Source: Pseudanabaena sp. (GTDB lineage: Bacteria; Cyanobacteriota; Cyanobacteriia; Pseudanabaenales; Pseudanabaenaceae). Taken from it: 64,000 nt of DNA. The stretch spans positions 23,661 to 87,660 of the forward strand of contig QBLS01000018.1 in the NCBI GenBank assembly GCA_003249015.1, written 5' to 3'. The notes beneath the pieces were generated by a model. The model made no database searches and had not been told where the DNA came from. It saw only the letters and a list, made by a program, of their open reading frames with translations. This document shows positions 35,716 to 44,162 of the stretch, piece after piece. A program made the translations under genes and the position numbers. Numbering within the stretch: position 1 is the first letter of the stretch; every line of letters begins with the position of its first letter.

Positions 35716-37026
35716 ATGCAAAATAACGTAAAGGGCTTCCAAATGCCTTCCAATTTGGTAGAGCCAGAGTTTGGTGAAGTAAATGTCTTTCGGGAGTCAA
35801 CGGGAGCTTTGCCCTGTCGGATCGCCCTGACGATCGCGATGGAACCTCAAGGGAAATTTGCTGAAGGTTGGCGCACTGGGCTAGCCCTCGATGCTAGTGC
35901 CTCCATGAAGCGAGCCTACGGGCGCAAAGTGGAAGCAAGGGTTGATCCGCATCTTTTGACTGACTACATCAAGCAAGGTCGGCTGAAGTCATCCATGGAA
36001 GATGGAGAGCCAATCCGTAAAATTCAACGTGAAGCCTTCGCGGAAATATGCGATCGCGGCTATGAGGTTAATTTTACCGAAAATATTTTGCAGCCCTTAG
36101 TGCAAGACTTTACAAGATATTTAGCAGAAAATCTCGATGCCACAGGTAAGACCACATTAATTTATTGGGGTTGTGGCAAGGGTGAAGAGATCCAAGTCTT
36201 GGGTGAGTTTGACGCGCTTAGTTGTCAGCAGCTATTAATTTCTGGCCCCGCCACCTTCCAACTAGGTAAGACGACTAAACTTTTGCCTGCGATCACCTAT
36301 TTTGTAAATCAGCATAATTTGGCACAACGCGGTATTTACATATTTCTAACTGATGGCAGAATTGATGACTTAGAACAGGTACAAATGTTCACAAAGGAAT
36401 TAGCTTTAGAAATAGCCGTTGGCAAAAGAAATTATTTGAAACTGGTATTAATCGGCATTGGCAATGATGTTGACCGTTATCAACTCCAAGAACTAGATGA
36501 CCTAGACATTGGCTTAGATATTGATATTTGGGACTATAAAATTGCCAGTGAAATGACTAATTTGACGCAAATTTTTGCAGAGGTAGTCAATGAAAATCAA
36601 ATCATTGCAGAGCAAGGTTCTATTTATGACGATGCGGGTAATTGTGTGAAGTCTTTTAATGGATTGCCTGCTAAGTTAGAATTCACGATGCGCCACGATT
36701 CGCAATGGTTTGAGCTAGATGTATTGGGTAAGCGAATTCGCCAGTCGGTAGTTGTTGATGCTAATAATTTAATTGCGCCTTTACCTAAGAAAAAATTATT
36801 TGATTTTGAAATTAATGCCTTGAATGCAGAACAAAATCAAGCGAAGTTAGATCTTCAAGATGAACAAGTTGAGGATGCGAGAAGTAATGTCTGGAAGTTT
36901 TGGGTAGGCATATTAGTTGGTGCTGCTTTCATCGGTACACTCGTTGCCTTTACAATTTTGATGCAAAGGTCAGACAATTTCAAACAACAAAATCAACCAG
37001 CTAATAAGACAAGTAATATTTTTTAA
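35716..37026 (+). CDS. von Willebrand factor A domain protein with C-terminal membrane anchor (second of tandem pair)
   Basis: 436 residues from the ATG at 35716; the frame is open further upstream but that part is the preceding palindrome. A second ATG at 35743 (MPSNLVEPEFGEVNV) aligns better with the paralogue and is an alternative start. MIDAS: DASAS in GLALDASASM, TTKLLPAITYF, then FLTDGRI. About 60 residues (KVEARVDPHLLTDYIKQGRL...) are inserted after the MIDAS loop relative to the first copy. A single transmembrane helix lies near the C terminus (FWVGILVGAAFIGTLVAFTI), so the vWA domain is held at the membrane facing the cytoplasm. Probably a duplicated pair. Confidence 0.8.
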   Translation: MQNNVKGFQMPSNLVEPEFGEVNVFRESTGALPCRIALTIAMEPQGKFAEGWRTGLALDASASMKRAYGRKVEARVDPHLLTDYIKQGRLKSSMEDGEPIRKIQREAFAEICDRGYEVNFTENILQPLVQDFTRYLAENLDATGKTTLIYWGCGKGEEIQVLGEFDALSCQQLLISGPATFQLGKTTKLLPAITYFVNQHNLAQRGIYIFLTDGRIDDLEQVQMFTKELALEIAVGKRNYLKLVLIGIGNDVDRYQLQELDDLDIGLDIDIWDYKIASEMTNLTQIFAEVVNENQIIAEQGSIYDDAGNCVKSFNGLPAKLEFTMRHDSQWFELDVLGKRIRQSVVVDANNLIAPLPKKKLFDFEINALNAEQNQAKLDLQDEQVEDARSNVWKFWVGILVGAAFIGTLVAFTILMQRSDNFKQQNQPANKTSNIF

Positions 37027-37070
37027 ATAAAGAAATGGCTACGCCATTTCTTTATTTAAAAAATATTACT
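37012..37070. terminator. Perfect 28-bp-arm palindrome containing the vWA gene's 3' end
   Basis: Arms 37012-37039 and 37043-37070, loop TAC, core ATGGC/GCCAT. The left arm includes the last four codons and stop of the gene (AGTAATATTTTTTAA); the right arm is the exact inverted copy. Confidence 0.93.
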
Positions 37071-37115
37071 GAGTTTACTTTCAATTCACAAAAGTGTAGT
37101 CAAACTTTTGTGAAT

Positions 37116-37243
37116 TATAGCAATTTTAAATATTTAGAAGAGGCTTCGACTTTGCTCAGCCAACGTATACTGCTGGCTGAGCGAAGCGATGCACTGAGCC
37201 TGTCGAAGTGTCGAAGCCCTAACTCTTATTTGAAACAGCTATA
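37116..37243. repeat. MITE-like repeat, copy B (with insertion)
   Basis: TATAGCAATTTTAAATATTT start and TTTGAAACAGCTATA end; a 24-bp insertion including GATGCACTGAGCCTGTCGAA breaks the right arm. Preceded by an inverted ATTCACAAAAGTGTAG/CAAACTTTTGTGAAT pair. Confidence 0.9.
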
Positions 37244-37444
37244 AAAGTAAACTCAGCCACCGTCATAATTTGGCTGAGCGGAGTCGAAGCCTGCGTTTTT
37301 TAGCCCTATGAGGCTAAAAACACGACAAATGACTTTTTTACTCAAATGCTTGTATAGTCGTTTACAATGGTAAAGGTTAGAATTTTTACCCATTGCGGTA
37401 TGCTCTAATTCTTAAAAATTATGTAACCCTGAGGACATAAGCGA
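37244..37444. other. Intergenic region upstream of the 104-residue protein gene
   Basis: Holds a degenerate GGCTGAGCGGAGTCGAAGCC unit at about 37271-37290. No ORF. TATGCTCTAAT (about 37398) may be part of a promoter. Confidence 0.4.
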
Positions 37445-37759
37445 ATGCTACATCGCAAAATTTATCAACTTTGTGAAGCCAAGAGCGATGTTTGGATTTA
37501 CCTGAGGGATCAGGGACGTTGGCTAGAAAGAGCCAAAATACTAGATATTGAAGGAGATGTGGTCACAATTCGTTACGAAACTGAAGATGACGAAGAAGTC
37601 TGCTCTTGGGAAGAAATGGTCAGGCTAGAAAGCATCGGCGCAGTAACACAGAGATTGTCGTCCTTTACTAAAGCAGGAATGTCCTCCAACGATATTCCTG
37701 TTTCTGATGATTGCCCAGAGGCGGAACAGATTCGCCCTCGCACTGAACCAGAGAAGTAA
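37445..37759 (+). CDS. Conserved cyanobacterial protein (DUF6679-like)
   Basis: 104 residues. A well-ordered N-terminal beta domain (MLHRKIYQLCEAKSDVWIYL, ILDIEGDVVTIRYETEDDEE, SWEEMVRLESIGAV) followed by a disordered acidic/proline tail from residue 75. I recognise it as a small protein conserved in many cyanobacteria and believe it corresponds to DUF6679; its function is unknown. The SH3/Tudor-like opening strands would fit a small binding module. Confidence 0.75.
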   Translation: MLHRKIYQLCEAKSDVWIYLRDQGRWLERAKILDIEGDVVTIRYETEDDEEVCSWEEMVRLESIGAVTQRLSSFTKAGMSSNDIPVSDDCPEAEQIRPRTEPEK

Positions 37760-37848
37760 TTGCCAACTAGTTGATCCAGACGTAAAGCGTCCATTAATTA
37801 AAATAGAGTGAGCGCAGAGCGCCCACTCTATTTTTTCATTTTTCAAAA

Positions 37849-37899
37849 AACCAATTTGGGATTTTCAGCGCCTGCGGCGCTGAAAATCCCAAATTGGTT
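37849..37899. repeat. Palindrome, AACC-AATTTGGGATTTTCAGCGCC family
   Basis: Arms AACCAATTTGGGATTTTCAG and complement around GCGCC-TGC-GGCGC. Same architecture as 9894-9948 and 44178-44233 but with different arm letters. Confidence 0.88.
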
Positions 37900-37924
37900 C
37901 TATCAAGTAAAGTAAGTAATCACA

Positions 37925-39760
37925 ATGCAATCTGCCGACCTGACTACACTTGTGGCTTTGACCCATGAGCTAAATAACGCCTGTGTGCCTGCAAGGTTAG
38001 AGCAAGTACATCAGAGCGATCGCCATACGATTCATTTGCAGTTACGCACGCTTGAGCGTAAACAATGGCTATTACTATCTTGGCATCCCCAGTCGGCAAG
38101 GGTGCATCTATGCGCTCCACCTCCCAAGCAGCCCGACACTTTTACCTTTAGTCAACAGATTTTGCATCAAGTGGCGGGGTTTGCCCTAGTTGCGGTTAAT
38201 CTGACTAGTCCTTGGGAGCGCGTCGTTGATTTACAATTTGCGACTAGACCAGACGATCAGGTGCAGTGGCATTTGTATCTGGAGGTGATGGGTAAGTATA
38301 GCAATGCAATTTTAGTCAATGCTAATGGGGAAATAGTTACTGCCGCGCACCAAGTTAGCAGCAAACAATCAAGAGTCCGCCCCATCCAAACAGGCGATCG
38401 CTACGAATTACCACCTGCCTTACTCGAAGCCATTCCTAACCTCGCGGAATCGTTTGACTCATGGCGAGATCGCCTAATTCTGATTCCCAAAGAAATTAAG
38501 CGTAATTTATTAAGTAACTATCGAGGTATTAGTTCTTCTCTAGTGCGATCTTTACTGGCGATCGCGGGAGTGAATGGCGATAAAAATGTCGTAGATTTAA
38601 GTCTTGATGAATGGAATGCTCTGTACGAATCTTGGCAAATATGGCTGACTTGTATTGAGAAAAAAGAATTTTATCCACATTTAGAAGAAAAGGGATATGC
38701 CCTCATCCCTAGCGTGAGATCCCCCTCAATCCCCCTTAAAAAGGGGGAAGAAGAAAATAATTCTCCCCCCTTTTTAAGGGGGGCTGGGGGGGATCTTTCA
38801 GTTAATGAATTTTGCGATCGCTATTATTCTCAACAGACGGGACAGATTGCCTTCCAGCAATTACACCAACAGATTAGCCAAGCAATTCTCAATCAGTTAG
38901 CCAAGTTACATATCAAAGAGAGGGAATTTCTAGATCGTTTAAAGTTATCCACTCAAGCGGATGAATTTAAAAATAAAGCTGACTTGCTAATGGCGCATTT
39001 GCATCTTTGGGAAGTTGGGATGAAAGAGATTATGCTAACCGACTTCCATTCAGGTGAGCTAATCAGAATACCCCTTGACCCTACTCAAAATGCTGCTCAA
39101 AACGCCCAATCCTTTTATAAAAAACACCAAAAACAAAAACGTGCCGCGATCGCGATCGCCCCTCTTTTAGAATCAGTGCAGCAGGAAATCGCTTATTTAG
39201 AACAGGTTTCGACAACTGTGAGCTTATTGGAACAGAGCGAACTTTCGGCTTTGCAAGAAGTACGCGCCGAACTTGCTCAGCAAGGCTATCTCAAAGTTAC
39301 GGCTGAGTATGCACCTCGCCAAAAAAATATTAAAAGTCAGGGCAAAAGCAACAAGAATAAAAGTAATCGCAGTAGACAAGAAGAACTTCCCGACTGTCAT
39401 CGCTTTACCACTGCCAATGGATTTGAAGTATGGGTAGGTCGCAATAATTATCAAAATGATTTAATTTCGTTTCGGATTGCAGGAGAATACGATCTTTGGC
39501 TACATGCTCAGGAGATTTCAGGAAGTCATGTGTTATTGCGCTTGCCTGCGGGAGCGATCGCCGATGATCAAGATCTGCAAACTGCGGCAAACTACGCCGC
39601 TTACTACAGTCGCGCCAGACAGAGCGATCAAGTTCCGATTGTGTGCACTATTCCCAAGTATGTATTTAAGCCCAAAGGCGCAAAACCAGGGATGGTGGTT
39701 TACACCCATGAAAAAATTATTTGGGGTCAGCCTTCTAGTTTGAGGGCGATCGCCAAATAG
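37925..39760 (+). CDS. rqcH: NFACT family protein (RqcH/Rqc2-like ribosome quality-control factor)
   Basis: 611 residues. NFACT proteins bind peptidyl-tRNA on stalled 50S subunits and add C-terminal alanine tails. The N-terminal FbpA/NFACT-N domain is seen in QLRTLERKQWLLLSWHPQ and LEVMGKYSNAILVNANGEI; central coiled helices run about 290-440; the C-terminal NFACT-R domain reads FEVWVGRNNYQNDLISFRIA, then WLHAQEISGSHVLLRL. Residues ~265-291 (SPSIPLKKGEEENN...) are translated from an 81-bp inverted repeat identical in type to 841-920; they fall between domains and keep the frame. Cyanobacterial members are often labelled fibronectin-binding. Confidence 0.9.
   Translation: MQSADLTTLVALTHELNNACVPARLEQVHQSDRHTIHLQLRTLERKQWLLLSWHPQSARVHLCAPPPKQPDTFTFSQQILHQVAGFALVAVNLTSPWERVVDLQFATRPDDQVQWHLYLEVMGKYSNAILVNANGEIVTAAHQVSSKQSRVRPIQTGDRYELPPALLEAIPNLAESFDSWRDRLILIPKEIKRNLLSNYRGISSSLVRSLLAIAGVNGDKNVVDLSLDEWNALYESWQIWLTCIEKKEFYPHLEEKGYALIPSVRSPSIPLKKGEEENNSPPFLRGAGGDLSVNEFCDRYYSQQTGQIAFQQLHQQISQAILNQLAKLHIKEREFLDRLKLSTQADEFKNKADLLMAHLHLWEVGMKEIMLTDFHSGELIRIPLDPTQNAAQNAQSFYKKHQKQKRAAIAIAPLLESVQQEIAYLEQVSTTVSLLEQSELSALQEVRAELAQQGYLKVTAEYAPRQKNIKSQGKSNKNKSNRSRQEELPDCHRFTTANGFEVWVGRNNYQNDLISFRIAGEYDLWLHAQEISGSHVLLRLPAGAIADDQDLQTAANYAAYYSRARQSDQVPIVCTIPKYVFKPKGAKPGMVVYTHEKIIWGQPSSLRAIAK
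38716..38796. repeat. 81-bp inverted repeat inside the NFACT gene
   Basis: GAGATCCCCCTCAATCCCCC start and GGGGGGGATCT end; length 81 = 27 codons, so the frame is kept. Second copy of the element at 841-920. Confidence 0.92.
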
Positions 39761-39778
39761 TAAGTAGCTAGGCGTAAG

Positions 39779-39882
39779 TATAGCAATTTTAAATATTTAG
39801 AAGAGGCTTCGACTTCGCTCAGCCAACGTATACTGCTGGCTGAGCGAAGTCGAAGCCCTAACTCTTATTTGAAACAGCTATA
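39779..39882. repeat. 104-bp MITE-like repeat, copy C
   Basis: Same start, hairpin and end as 30042-30145; the two copies differ at only a few positions. Confidence 0.92.
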
Positions 39883-39887
39883 AAAAG

Positions 39888-39942
39888 TAAAACCCAGAGG
39901 TTGTTCCGCCCGCGTAGCGGGCGGAACAACCTCTGGGTTTTA
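39888..39942. repeat. Perfect palindrome, CCCGC-GTA-GCGGG core
   Basis: 26-bp arms (TAAAACCCAGAGGTTGTTCC...) with loop GTA, between convergent genes. Same core as 49110-49160 and 53665-53719. Confidence 0.92.
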
Positions 39943-39961
39943 GCGCAAAGCGCTGCAAACA

Positions 39962-41026
39962 CTAAAGAGCAAAAGGTCGCCAAGGCAGATCACTATCGCC
40001 ATTTAAAAGCAAGTCGCGGGTAATCTCAGCAGTCACAGGAGCCATTAACACCCCATTGCGATAATGCCCAGTCGCTAGCAAAATATGCGGAGAGTCTGGC
40101 ACAAAGCCCAAGATGGGCGCTCTTGCTCCCTGTGGTCTAGGTCGATCGCCTGCCCATGTTTGCAATATTTTGGCATTCTCAAATAAAGGACACCATGCGA
40201 TCGCTTGTTCTAAAAGTAACTTCTCATTAGCAACACAGGGCAGTTGATCATATTCAAATTCGACAGTTGCACCCAGCCAATAGCGATCATATCCTAGCGG
40301 CACGACATTCACATCGGAGCCATCTTCATTCTCGAAGTGGATAACTTCTAACAAATTAAGATTAGGAACTTCCACTAACAAAGCTTGTCCACCCACTGCT
40401 TGCAATAAATTAGATTTACCCAAAACCTTGGTAAGCAATTGATTAGAACCCACACCTGCGGTAATCACTACGCGATCGCTAGATACATCTTGCAAATCTT
40501 TTATTGGAGTATTCCAATGGAACTTAACCCCCTCAAGACTAGCCGCCGCCACCAGAGCATTGACTAACTGCGTCGGATGTACAGCGCGATCGCAAGGACT
40601 AAATAAACCTCCATCGGCTTGCCAAGGGGAAAATCTTGCGGAAATATCAGTATTTTCTAACCATTGCAACTCAAAGCCCTGTTCTTTGCGGATCTCAATT
40701 AGCGATCGCGATTTTGTTTCGGCTTCAGGCGATCGATATAAATTCAAAATTCCTTTGCGGTTATACAGAATATTTAAATTTGTTTGCTGCTCTAAATCGG
40801 CGATTAGGCGATCGTATTTACTGAGGCTTTTGAGCCGCAAATTCACCAAATCCCCCTTTGCTTTGGAACTACAGGCTGCCATTAGCACACCCAGAGCTGC
40901 ACCTGTCGAAACCATCGCAGGGCAGGATTTAGCTTCAACTACTTCTACCTCCAGTCCTGTATGGCGTAATTCATACGCCAGCATTGCACCCACTACACCA
41001 CAGCCAATAATCGTCACAGTTGCCAT
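39962..41026 (-). CDS. FAD-dependent amino acid oxidase (glycine oxidase ThiO/DAO-like)
   Basis: 354 residues from the ATG at 41026, giving MATVTIIGCGVVGAMLAYEL with the Rossmann GxGxxG FAD motif next to the N terminus; the longer frame adds 13 residues without support. Other family signatures are VVITAGVGSNQLL near 195 and a C-terminal RPQGARAPILGFVPD...HILLATGHYRNGVLMAP, typical of the DAO superfamily and of ThiO, which makes dehydroglycine for thiazole synthesis. thiS lies 10 kb away on the other strand. ThiO versus another glycine/sarcosine oxidase is not settled. Confidence 0.8.
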   Translation of the reverse strand: MATVTIIGCGVVGAMLAYELRHTGLEVEVVEAKSCPAMVSTGAALGVLMAACSSKAKGDLVNLRLKSLSKYDRLIADLEQQTNLNILYNRKGILNLYRSPEAETKSRSLIEIRKEQGFELQWLENTDISARFSPWQADGGLFSPCDRAVHPTQLVNALVAAASLEGVKFHWNTPIKDLQDVSSDRVVITAGVGSNQLLTKVLGKSNLLQAVGGQALLVEVPNLNLLEVIHFENEDGSDVNVVPLGYDRYWLGATVEFEYDQLPCVANEKLLLEQAIAWCPLFENAKILQTWAGDRPRPQGARAPILGFVPDSPHILLATGHYRNGVLMAPVTAEITRDLLLNGDSDLPWRPFAL

Positions 41027-41036
41027 AAAGCCATTA

Positions 41037-41082
41037 AAAATAATTGGAGTAAGTTGCCTAAGCAACTTACTCCAATTATTTT
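41037..41082. terminator. Perfect palindrome between oxidase start and regulator stop
   Basis: 21-bp arms, loop CTAA, outer AAAATAATTGGAG. The right arm overlaps the stop codon of the following minus-strand gene by two bases. Confidence 0.85.
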
Positions 41083-41926
41083 AGTACTTGGCAAAGGAAC
41101 GGCTCGGTGGAGCCGTGAATTGGGGCGGACGATCGCTATTCGTATTTTGGCTTTGAGGATTTGGACGGAGGGGCGATCGCATTAATGCTTCAGGATTAAA
41201 GCGGTAACCAATGTTCCGAACTGTCTGGATCAGATTTGGCTGTTGTGGATCAACTTCTAACTTTTTTCTTAACGATAAAACATGGGTATCGACAGTACGC
41301 GGATTGTTGATTTCATCTGGCCAAGCCCTTTGTAAAAGCTCCGCACGACTCAGTGCCAAACCCTCGGACTGCGCCAACACATAGAGCAAACTAAACTCTT
41401 GAGGCGTAAGGTCGATTGCGCTGCCCTTAAGTCTCACTTGGCGCTGCACTAGATCAATTTTTAATACACCATAGTCCAGACAGGCTGGCGGCGCAGAAGA
41501 ACGCAGTCGGCGTGTGAGTGCTTCTACCCTTGCCAAAAACTCTTGCATTCCAAAAGGCTTAGTCAAATAATCATCTGCACCCGCTTTTAATCCCTCTACG
41601 ATGTCAGATTCGTTGGTGCGGGAAGATACGATAAATACTAAAGAACTTCTTTGCTTATGAAGCCAGCGACACAATTCAATTCCATCACCATCAGGCAAGT
41701 CAGTACTCAAGATCACCAAGCTAGGCTGCTGCTTTTGAAATACGAGCTTAGCCTGCTGACAACTAATTGCTTGAAATACCGAATAACCGATCTGCTGTAA
41801 ATGCCAACCCAAGAGAGAGGCAAGATTCGGATTACCTTCTACAATTTCTATACTGATCGGAATCAAAGAAATAATCTCCTGCCAAGTAATGCCGATTAAC
41901 GCATATAAAGTATCTTGAGTTAGCAA
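41081..41926 (-). CDS. OmpR/PhoB family response regulator
   Basis: 281 residues. Receiver domain (about 25-140): E30-G31 in place of the acidic pair, phospho-acceptor D76 in LVILSTDLPDGDG, K123 in YLTKPFG. DNA-binding winged helix (about 150-240): LTPQEFSLLYVLAQSEG, RAELLQRAWPD, RTVDTHVLSLRKKLE, IQTVRNIGYRF. The first ~22 residues precede the receiver fold, so a TTG/ATT start nearer residue 21 is possible. No sensor kinase is adjacent. The missing second acidic residue resembles NblR-like cyanobacterial regulators that may work without classical phosphorylation; identity uncertain. Confidence 0.88.
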   Translation of the reverse strand: MLTQDTLYALIGITWQEIISLIPISIEIVEGNPNLASLLGWHLQQIGYSVFQAISCQQAKLVFQKQQPSLVILSTDLPDGDGIELCRWLHKQRSSLVFIVSSRTNESDIVEGLKAGADDYLTKPFGMQEFLARVEALTRRLRSSAPPACLDYGVLKIDLVQRQVRLKGSAIDLTPQEFSLLYVLAQSEGLALSRAELLQRAWPDEINNPRTVDTHVLSLRKKLEVDPQQPNLIQTVRNIGYRFNPEALMRSPLRPNPQSQNTNSDRPPQFTAPPSRSFAKY

Positions 41927-42048
41927 AACCCGAATTTGGGTAAATTCAAAAGTTTTATTCCCTTGGAAGACATTTAATAAATTTGAATTATTAAAATTAA
42001 TAATAACCTAGCGTTAAACTGAATTTTGTAGCTGTAATTACCCTCCAA

Positions 42049-42483
42049 ATGACCTATCGAAATCCAGTTCCTACGGTTGACATCATTATTTCCCTGCGCG
42101 ATCGCCCCCATCAACCAATTGTGCTAATTGAAAGATTAAATCCACCCTATGGTTGGGCGATCGTTGGTGGATTTGTCGATTATGGAGAGCATTTAGAAGA
42201 AGCTGCCATTCGTGAAGCAAAGGAGGAAACTGGTTTAGACGTGAAATTAATTGATTTACTAGGACTATATTCCGATCCTAGTCGTGATAGTCGCTTACAT
42301 ACGATTAGTGCTGTGTATATGGCTGAAGCGATCGGTGAGCCTGTGGCTGCCGATGATGCTAAGTCGGTTGGTTTGTTTACCGCATGGCAAAGCCCTGTGG
42401 AATTATGTTTTGATCATGCCCAAATTTTGGAAGACTACTGGCGCTATCGTAACTATGGGATTCGTCCTAGCCTTCAGCGATAA
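42049..42483 (+). CDS. NUDIX hydrolase
   Basis: 144 residues with a complete Nudix box: G41-X5-E47-X7-R55-E56-X2-E59-E60-X-G62 in [20 protein letters not shown] followed by ETGL. The extended N terminus ([20 protein letters not shown]) and the [11 protein letters not shown] strand are those of NUDT-like ADP-ribose or dinucleotide pyrophosphatases. It is divergent from the response regulator, with an AT-rich 122-nt gap between. Confidence 0.92.
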   Translation: MTYRNPVPTVDIIISLRDRPHQPIVLIERLNPPYGWAIVGGFVDYGEHLEEAAIREAKEETGLDVKLIDLLGLYSDPSRDSRLHTISAVYMAEAIGEPVAADDAKSVGLFTAWQSPVELCFDHAQILEDYWRYRNYGIRPSLQR

Positions 42484-42495
42484 GTGGCGACATTC

Positions 42496-42554
42496 ACCAA
42501 ACCGAATTAATGAATTGCGGCGCGAAGCGCCGCAATTCATTAATTCGGTTTGGT
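42496..42554. repeat. Perfect palindrome with 28-bp arms
   Basis: Arms 42496-42523 and 42527-42554, loop GAA, core GCGGCGC/GCGCCGC, outer ACCAAACCGAATTAATGAAT. 13 nt after the NUDIX stop. Confidence 0.93.
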
Positions 42555-42602
42555 TATGAAAGTGACACCATACCCCAAAAATCAAATAGTTTGATTTAAG
42601 TG

Positions 42603-42632
42603 TTGACAAAACTCTACTCATGTATGTATCTT
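42603..42632 (+). promoter_or_regulatory. Probable sigma-70-type promoter of tRNA-Glu
   Basis: TTGACA (42603-42608), 18-nt spacer, TATCTT (42627-42632), ending 18 nt before the mature tRNA 5' end. Confidence 0.6.
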
Positions 42633-42650
42633 AATAAAGGTCAAGAACAC

Positions 42651-42723
42651 GCCCCCATCGTCTAGAGGCCTAGGACACCTCCCTTTCACGGAGGCGACGG
42701 GGATTCGAATTCCCCTGGGGGTA
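42651..42723 (+). tRNA. trnE: tRNA-Glu (anticodon UUC)
   Basis: 73 nt forming a full cloverleaf: acceptor GCCCCCA with TGGGGGT and discriminator A; anticodon stem CCTCC/GGAGG around loop CTTTCAC, giving UUC; T arm GGGGATTCGAATTCCCC (T loop TTCGAAT). CCA is not encoded. In cyanobacteria this tRNA supplies both translation and, as glutamyl-tRNA, 5-aminolevulinate synthesis for chlorophyll and haem. Promoter just upstream and a clear terminator downstream indicate a single-gene transcript. Confidence 0.97.
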
Positions 42724-42736
42724 TTCTTGATAGATA

Positions 42737-42767
42737 AAAAAAGCCTTTGCAGTGCAAAGGCTTTTTT
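42737..42767 (+). terminator. Rho-independent terminator of tRNA-Glu
   Basis: 14-bp stem AAAAAAGCCTTTGC/GCAAAGGCTTTTTT with loop AGT and a T6 tail, 13 nt after the tRNA. Confidence 0.9.
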
Positions 42768-42806
42768 ATTGCGAATTCACAAGCAAAGCTTGTGAATCAT
42801 CGTCTT

Positions 42807-43628
42807 TTAGAGCAACTTTTCTAAGCCATAAACAAGCGATTTGAGTGCACCAACTTTGCGAACGCAAAGTAACACCCCTGCCATGTAGCAAGTGCGATCG
42901 CTAGCATTATGCTCAATTTTTAAAGTTTCTCCCATCGCTCCGAAAATCACTTCCTGACGAGCAACCAGCCCAGGGACGCGCAAACTGTGAATACGGATAT
43001 TTTCTCCGCAGACCGCACCCCTTGCTCCTGCTAGATGTTCTTTTTCGGCAACGTCTGGAGGATTAAAAGATTTACCCAACTCTGAGAGCATTTGAGCCGT
43101 TTTAATGGCTGTACCACTGGGTGCGTCTGCCTTTTGGTTGTGGTGCAGCTCGATGATTTCCACATGGTTAAAGTACTTCGCCGCCGCGATCGCCGCCTGT
43201 TGCATCAAAATCACGCCAACCGAGAAATTGGGAGCAATAATACAGCCCGTGCTTGCCTTGTCTGCAAAAATGGCAAGGTCATCAATTTGTTGCTCGCTTA
43301 GCCCCGTTGTGCCCACTACAGGTCTGACCCCGTAGGCGATCGCGGCGCGGATATTGTCATAGATGATGCTTGGGTGTGTCACATCAATCATCACTGGTAG
43401 CTGCGGCTCTTGGGCAGCTTGGGCAAGCACGACTTCCAGATTGTTGGTTACAGGTATTTCCAATTCACCAATGCCGATCACTTCGCCGATGTCTTCACCG
43501 ATATGCTTGCGACCGATCGCACCGACGAGATTCATGTCTGGTGCTTGGGCGATCGCCTTAATAATTTCTCGTCCCATTTTGCCTGTCGCCCCAGAGACAA
43601 CGACAGGGATTTGTGTCTTATCAGTCAT
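42807..43628 (-). CDS. dapB: 4-hydroxy-tetrahydrodipicolinate reductase
   Basis: Reduces dihydrodipicolinate in lysine and peptidoglycan diaminopimelate synthesis. 273 residues: NAD(P) motif [12 protein letters not shown] (residues 11-22), [10 protein letters not shown] near 104, [12 protein letters not shown] near 134 and the catalytic [15 protein letters not shown] near 160-175. The start [16 protein letters not shown] is well placed. Works in the same pathway as dapF, also in the window. Confidence 0.96.
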   Translation of the reverse strand: MTDKTQIPVVVSGATGKMGREIIKAIAQAPDMNLVGAIGRKHIGEDIGEVIGIGELEIPVTNNLEVVLAQAAQEPQLPVMIDVTHPSIIYDNIRAAIAYGVRPVVGTTGLSEQQIDDLAIFADKASTGCIIAPNFSVGVILMQQAAIAAAKYFNHVEIIELHHNQKADAPSGTAIKTAQMLSELGKSFNPPDVAEKEHLAGARGAVCGENIRIHSLRVPGLVARQEVIFGAMGETLKIEHNASDRTCYMAGVLLCVRKVGALKSLVYGLEKLL

Positions 43629-43735
43629 GGATTAAATCTAGAAAGTACATAATCTTGAGCTTAGCTCACAGGTTACAGCAATTGGCACTTAAATCATCGA
43701 GAGCGAGGCTTTGCCACACTCTCGATCAAAATCAG

Positions 43736-43776
43736 AAAACGAGTGGCGGTGCTTTGTGCCGTCACTCGTTTCTTTG
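43736..43776. repeat. Imperfect palindrome at the cupin 3' end
   Basis: AAACGAGTGGCGGTGC and GTGCCGTCACTCGTTT flank a TTT loop; the arms differ at one or two bases. The right arm enters the last codons of the cupin gene. Confidence 0.7.
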
Positions 43777-44124
43777 AACAGATTGATAACCTGCATTTGC
43801 GGGGGAAACTGTTGAAATGAACACTAAAGGTTCTTCGCCATCATTAAGCACTCCATGAACGCAACCAGTAGGTGCGATAACTATATCTCCTGCTGCAATG
43901 GTGGTAGTCGTCCCTGACTGGTCTAGATAATATTTGCCACGACCTCGCAAAATCGTCCAAGTATCTTGTCCCCTTGGGTGCATATGGGGGGCAATTTCTT
44001 GATTGGGTTTAACATACCAAGCCACGACAACTGTATCGGCTGACTCTGTAACTACTGAGCGAATAGGTTCTCCGTCTACTTCTTGGAAAAAGTCGGCACT
44101 CTTAAAAACTCTAGTTTCATTCAT
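43762..44124 (-). CDS. Cupin domain protein
   Basis: 120 residues from the ATG at 44124 (a frame extension to 44166 is not family-like). One conserved beta-barrel with cupin motif 1 HMHPRGQDTWTILRGRGKYY (metal ligands His, His, Gln-x-x, Glu position partly changed) and motif 2 IVIAPTGCVHGVLND with the second His. Possible dioxygenase, isomerase or binding protein; the substrate is not predictable. Confidence 0.85.
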   Translation of the reverse strand: MNETRVFKSADFFQEVDGEPIRSVVTESADTVVVAWYVKPNQEIAPHMHPRGQDTWTILRGRGKYYLDQSGTTTTIAAGDIVIAPTGCVHGVLNDGEEPLVFISTVSPANAGYQSVQRNE

Positions 44125-44162
44125 AGTTTTCACACCGTGGGCATTAGCTAGTATTTTATCTG

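Noticed and set aside
37035..37244. 69-codon plus-strand frame
   Set aside because: Made of a palindrome and MITE-like copy B; no protein-like features.
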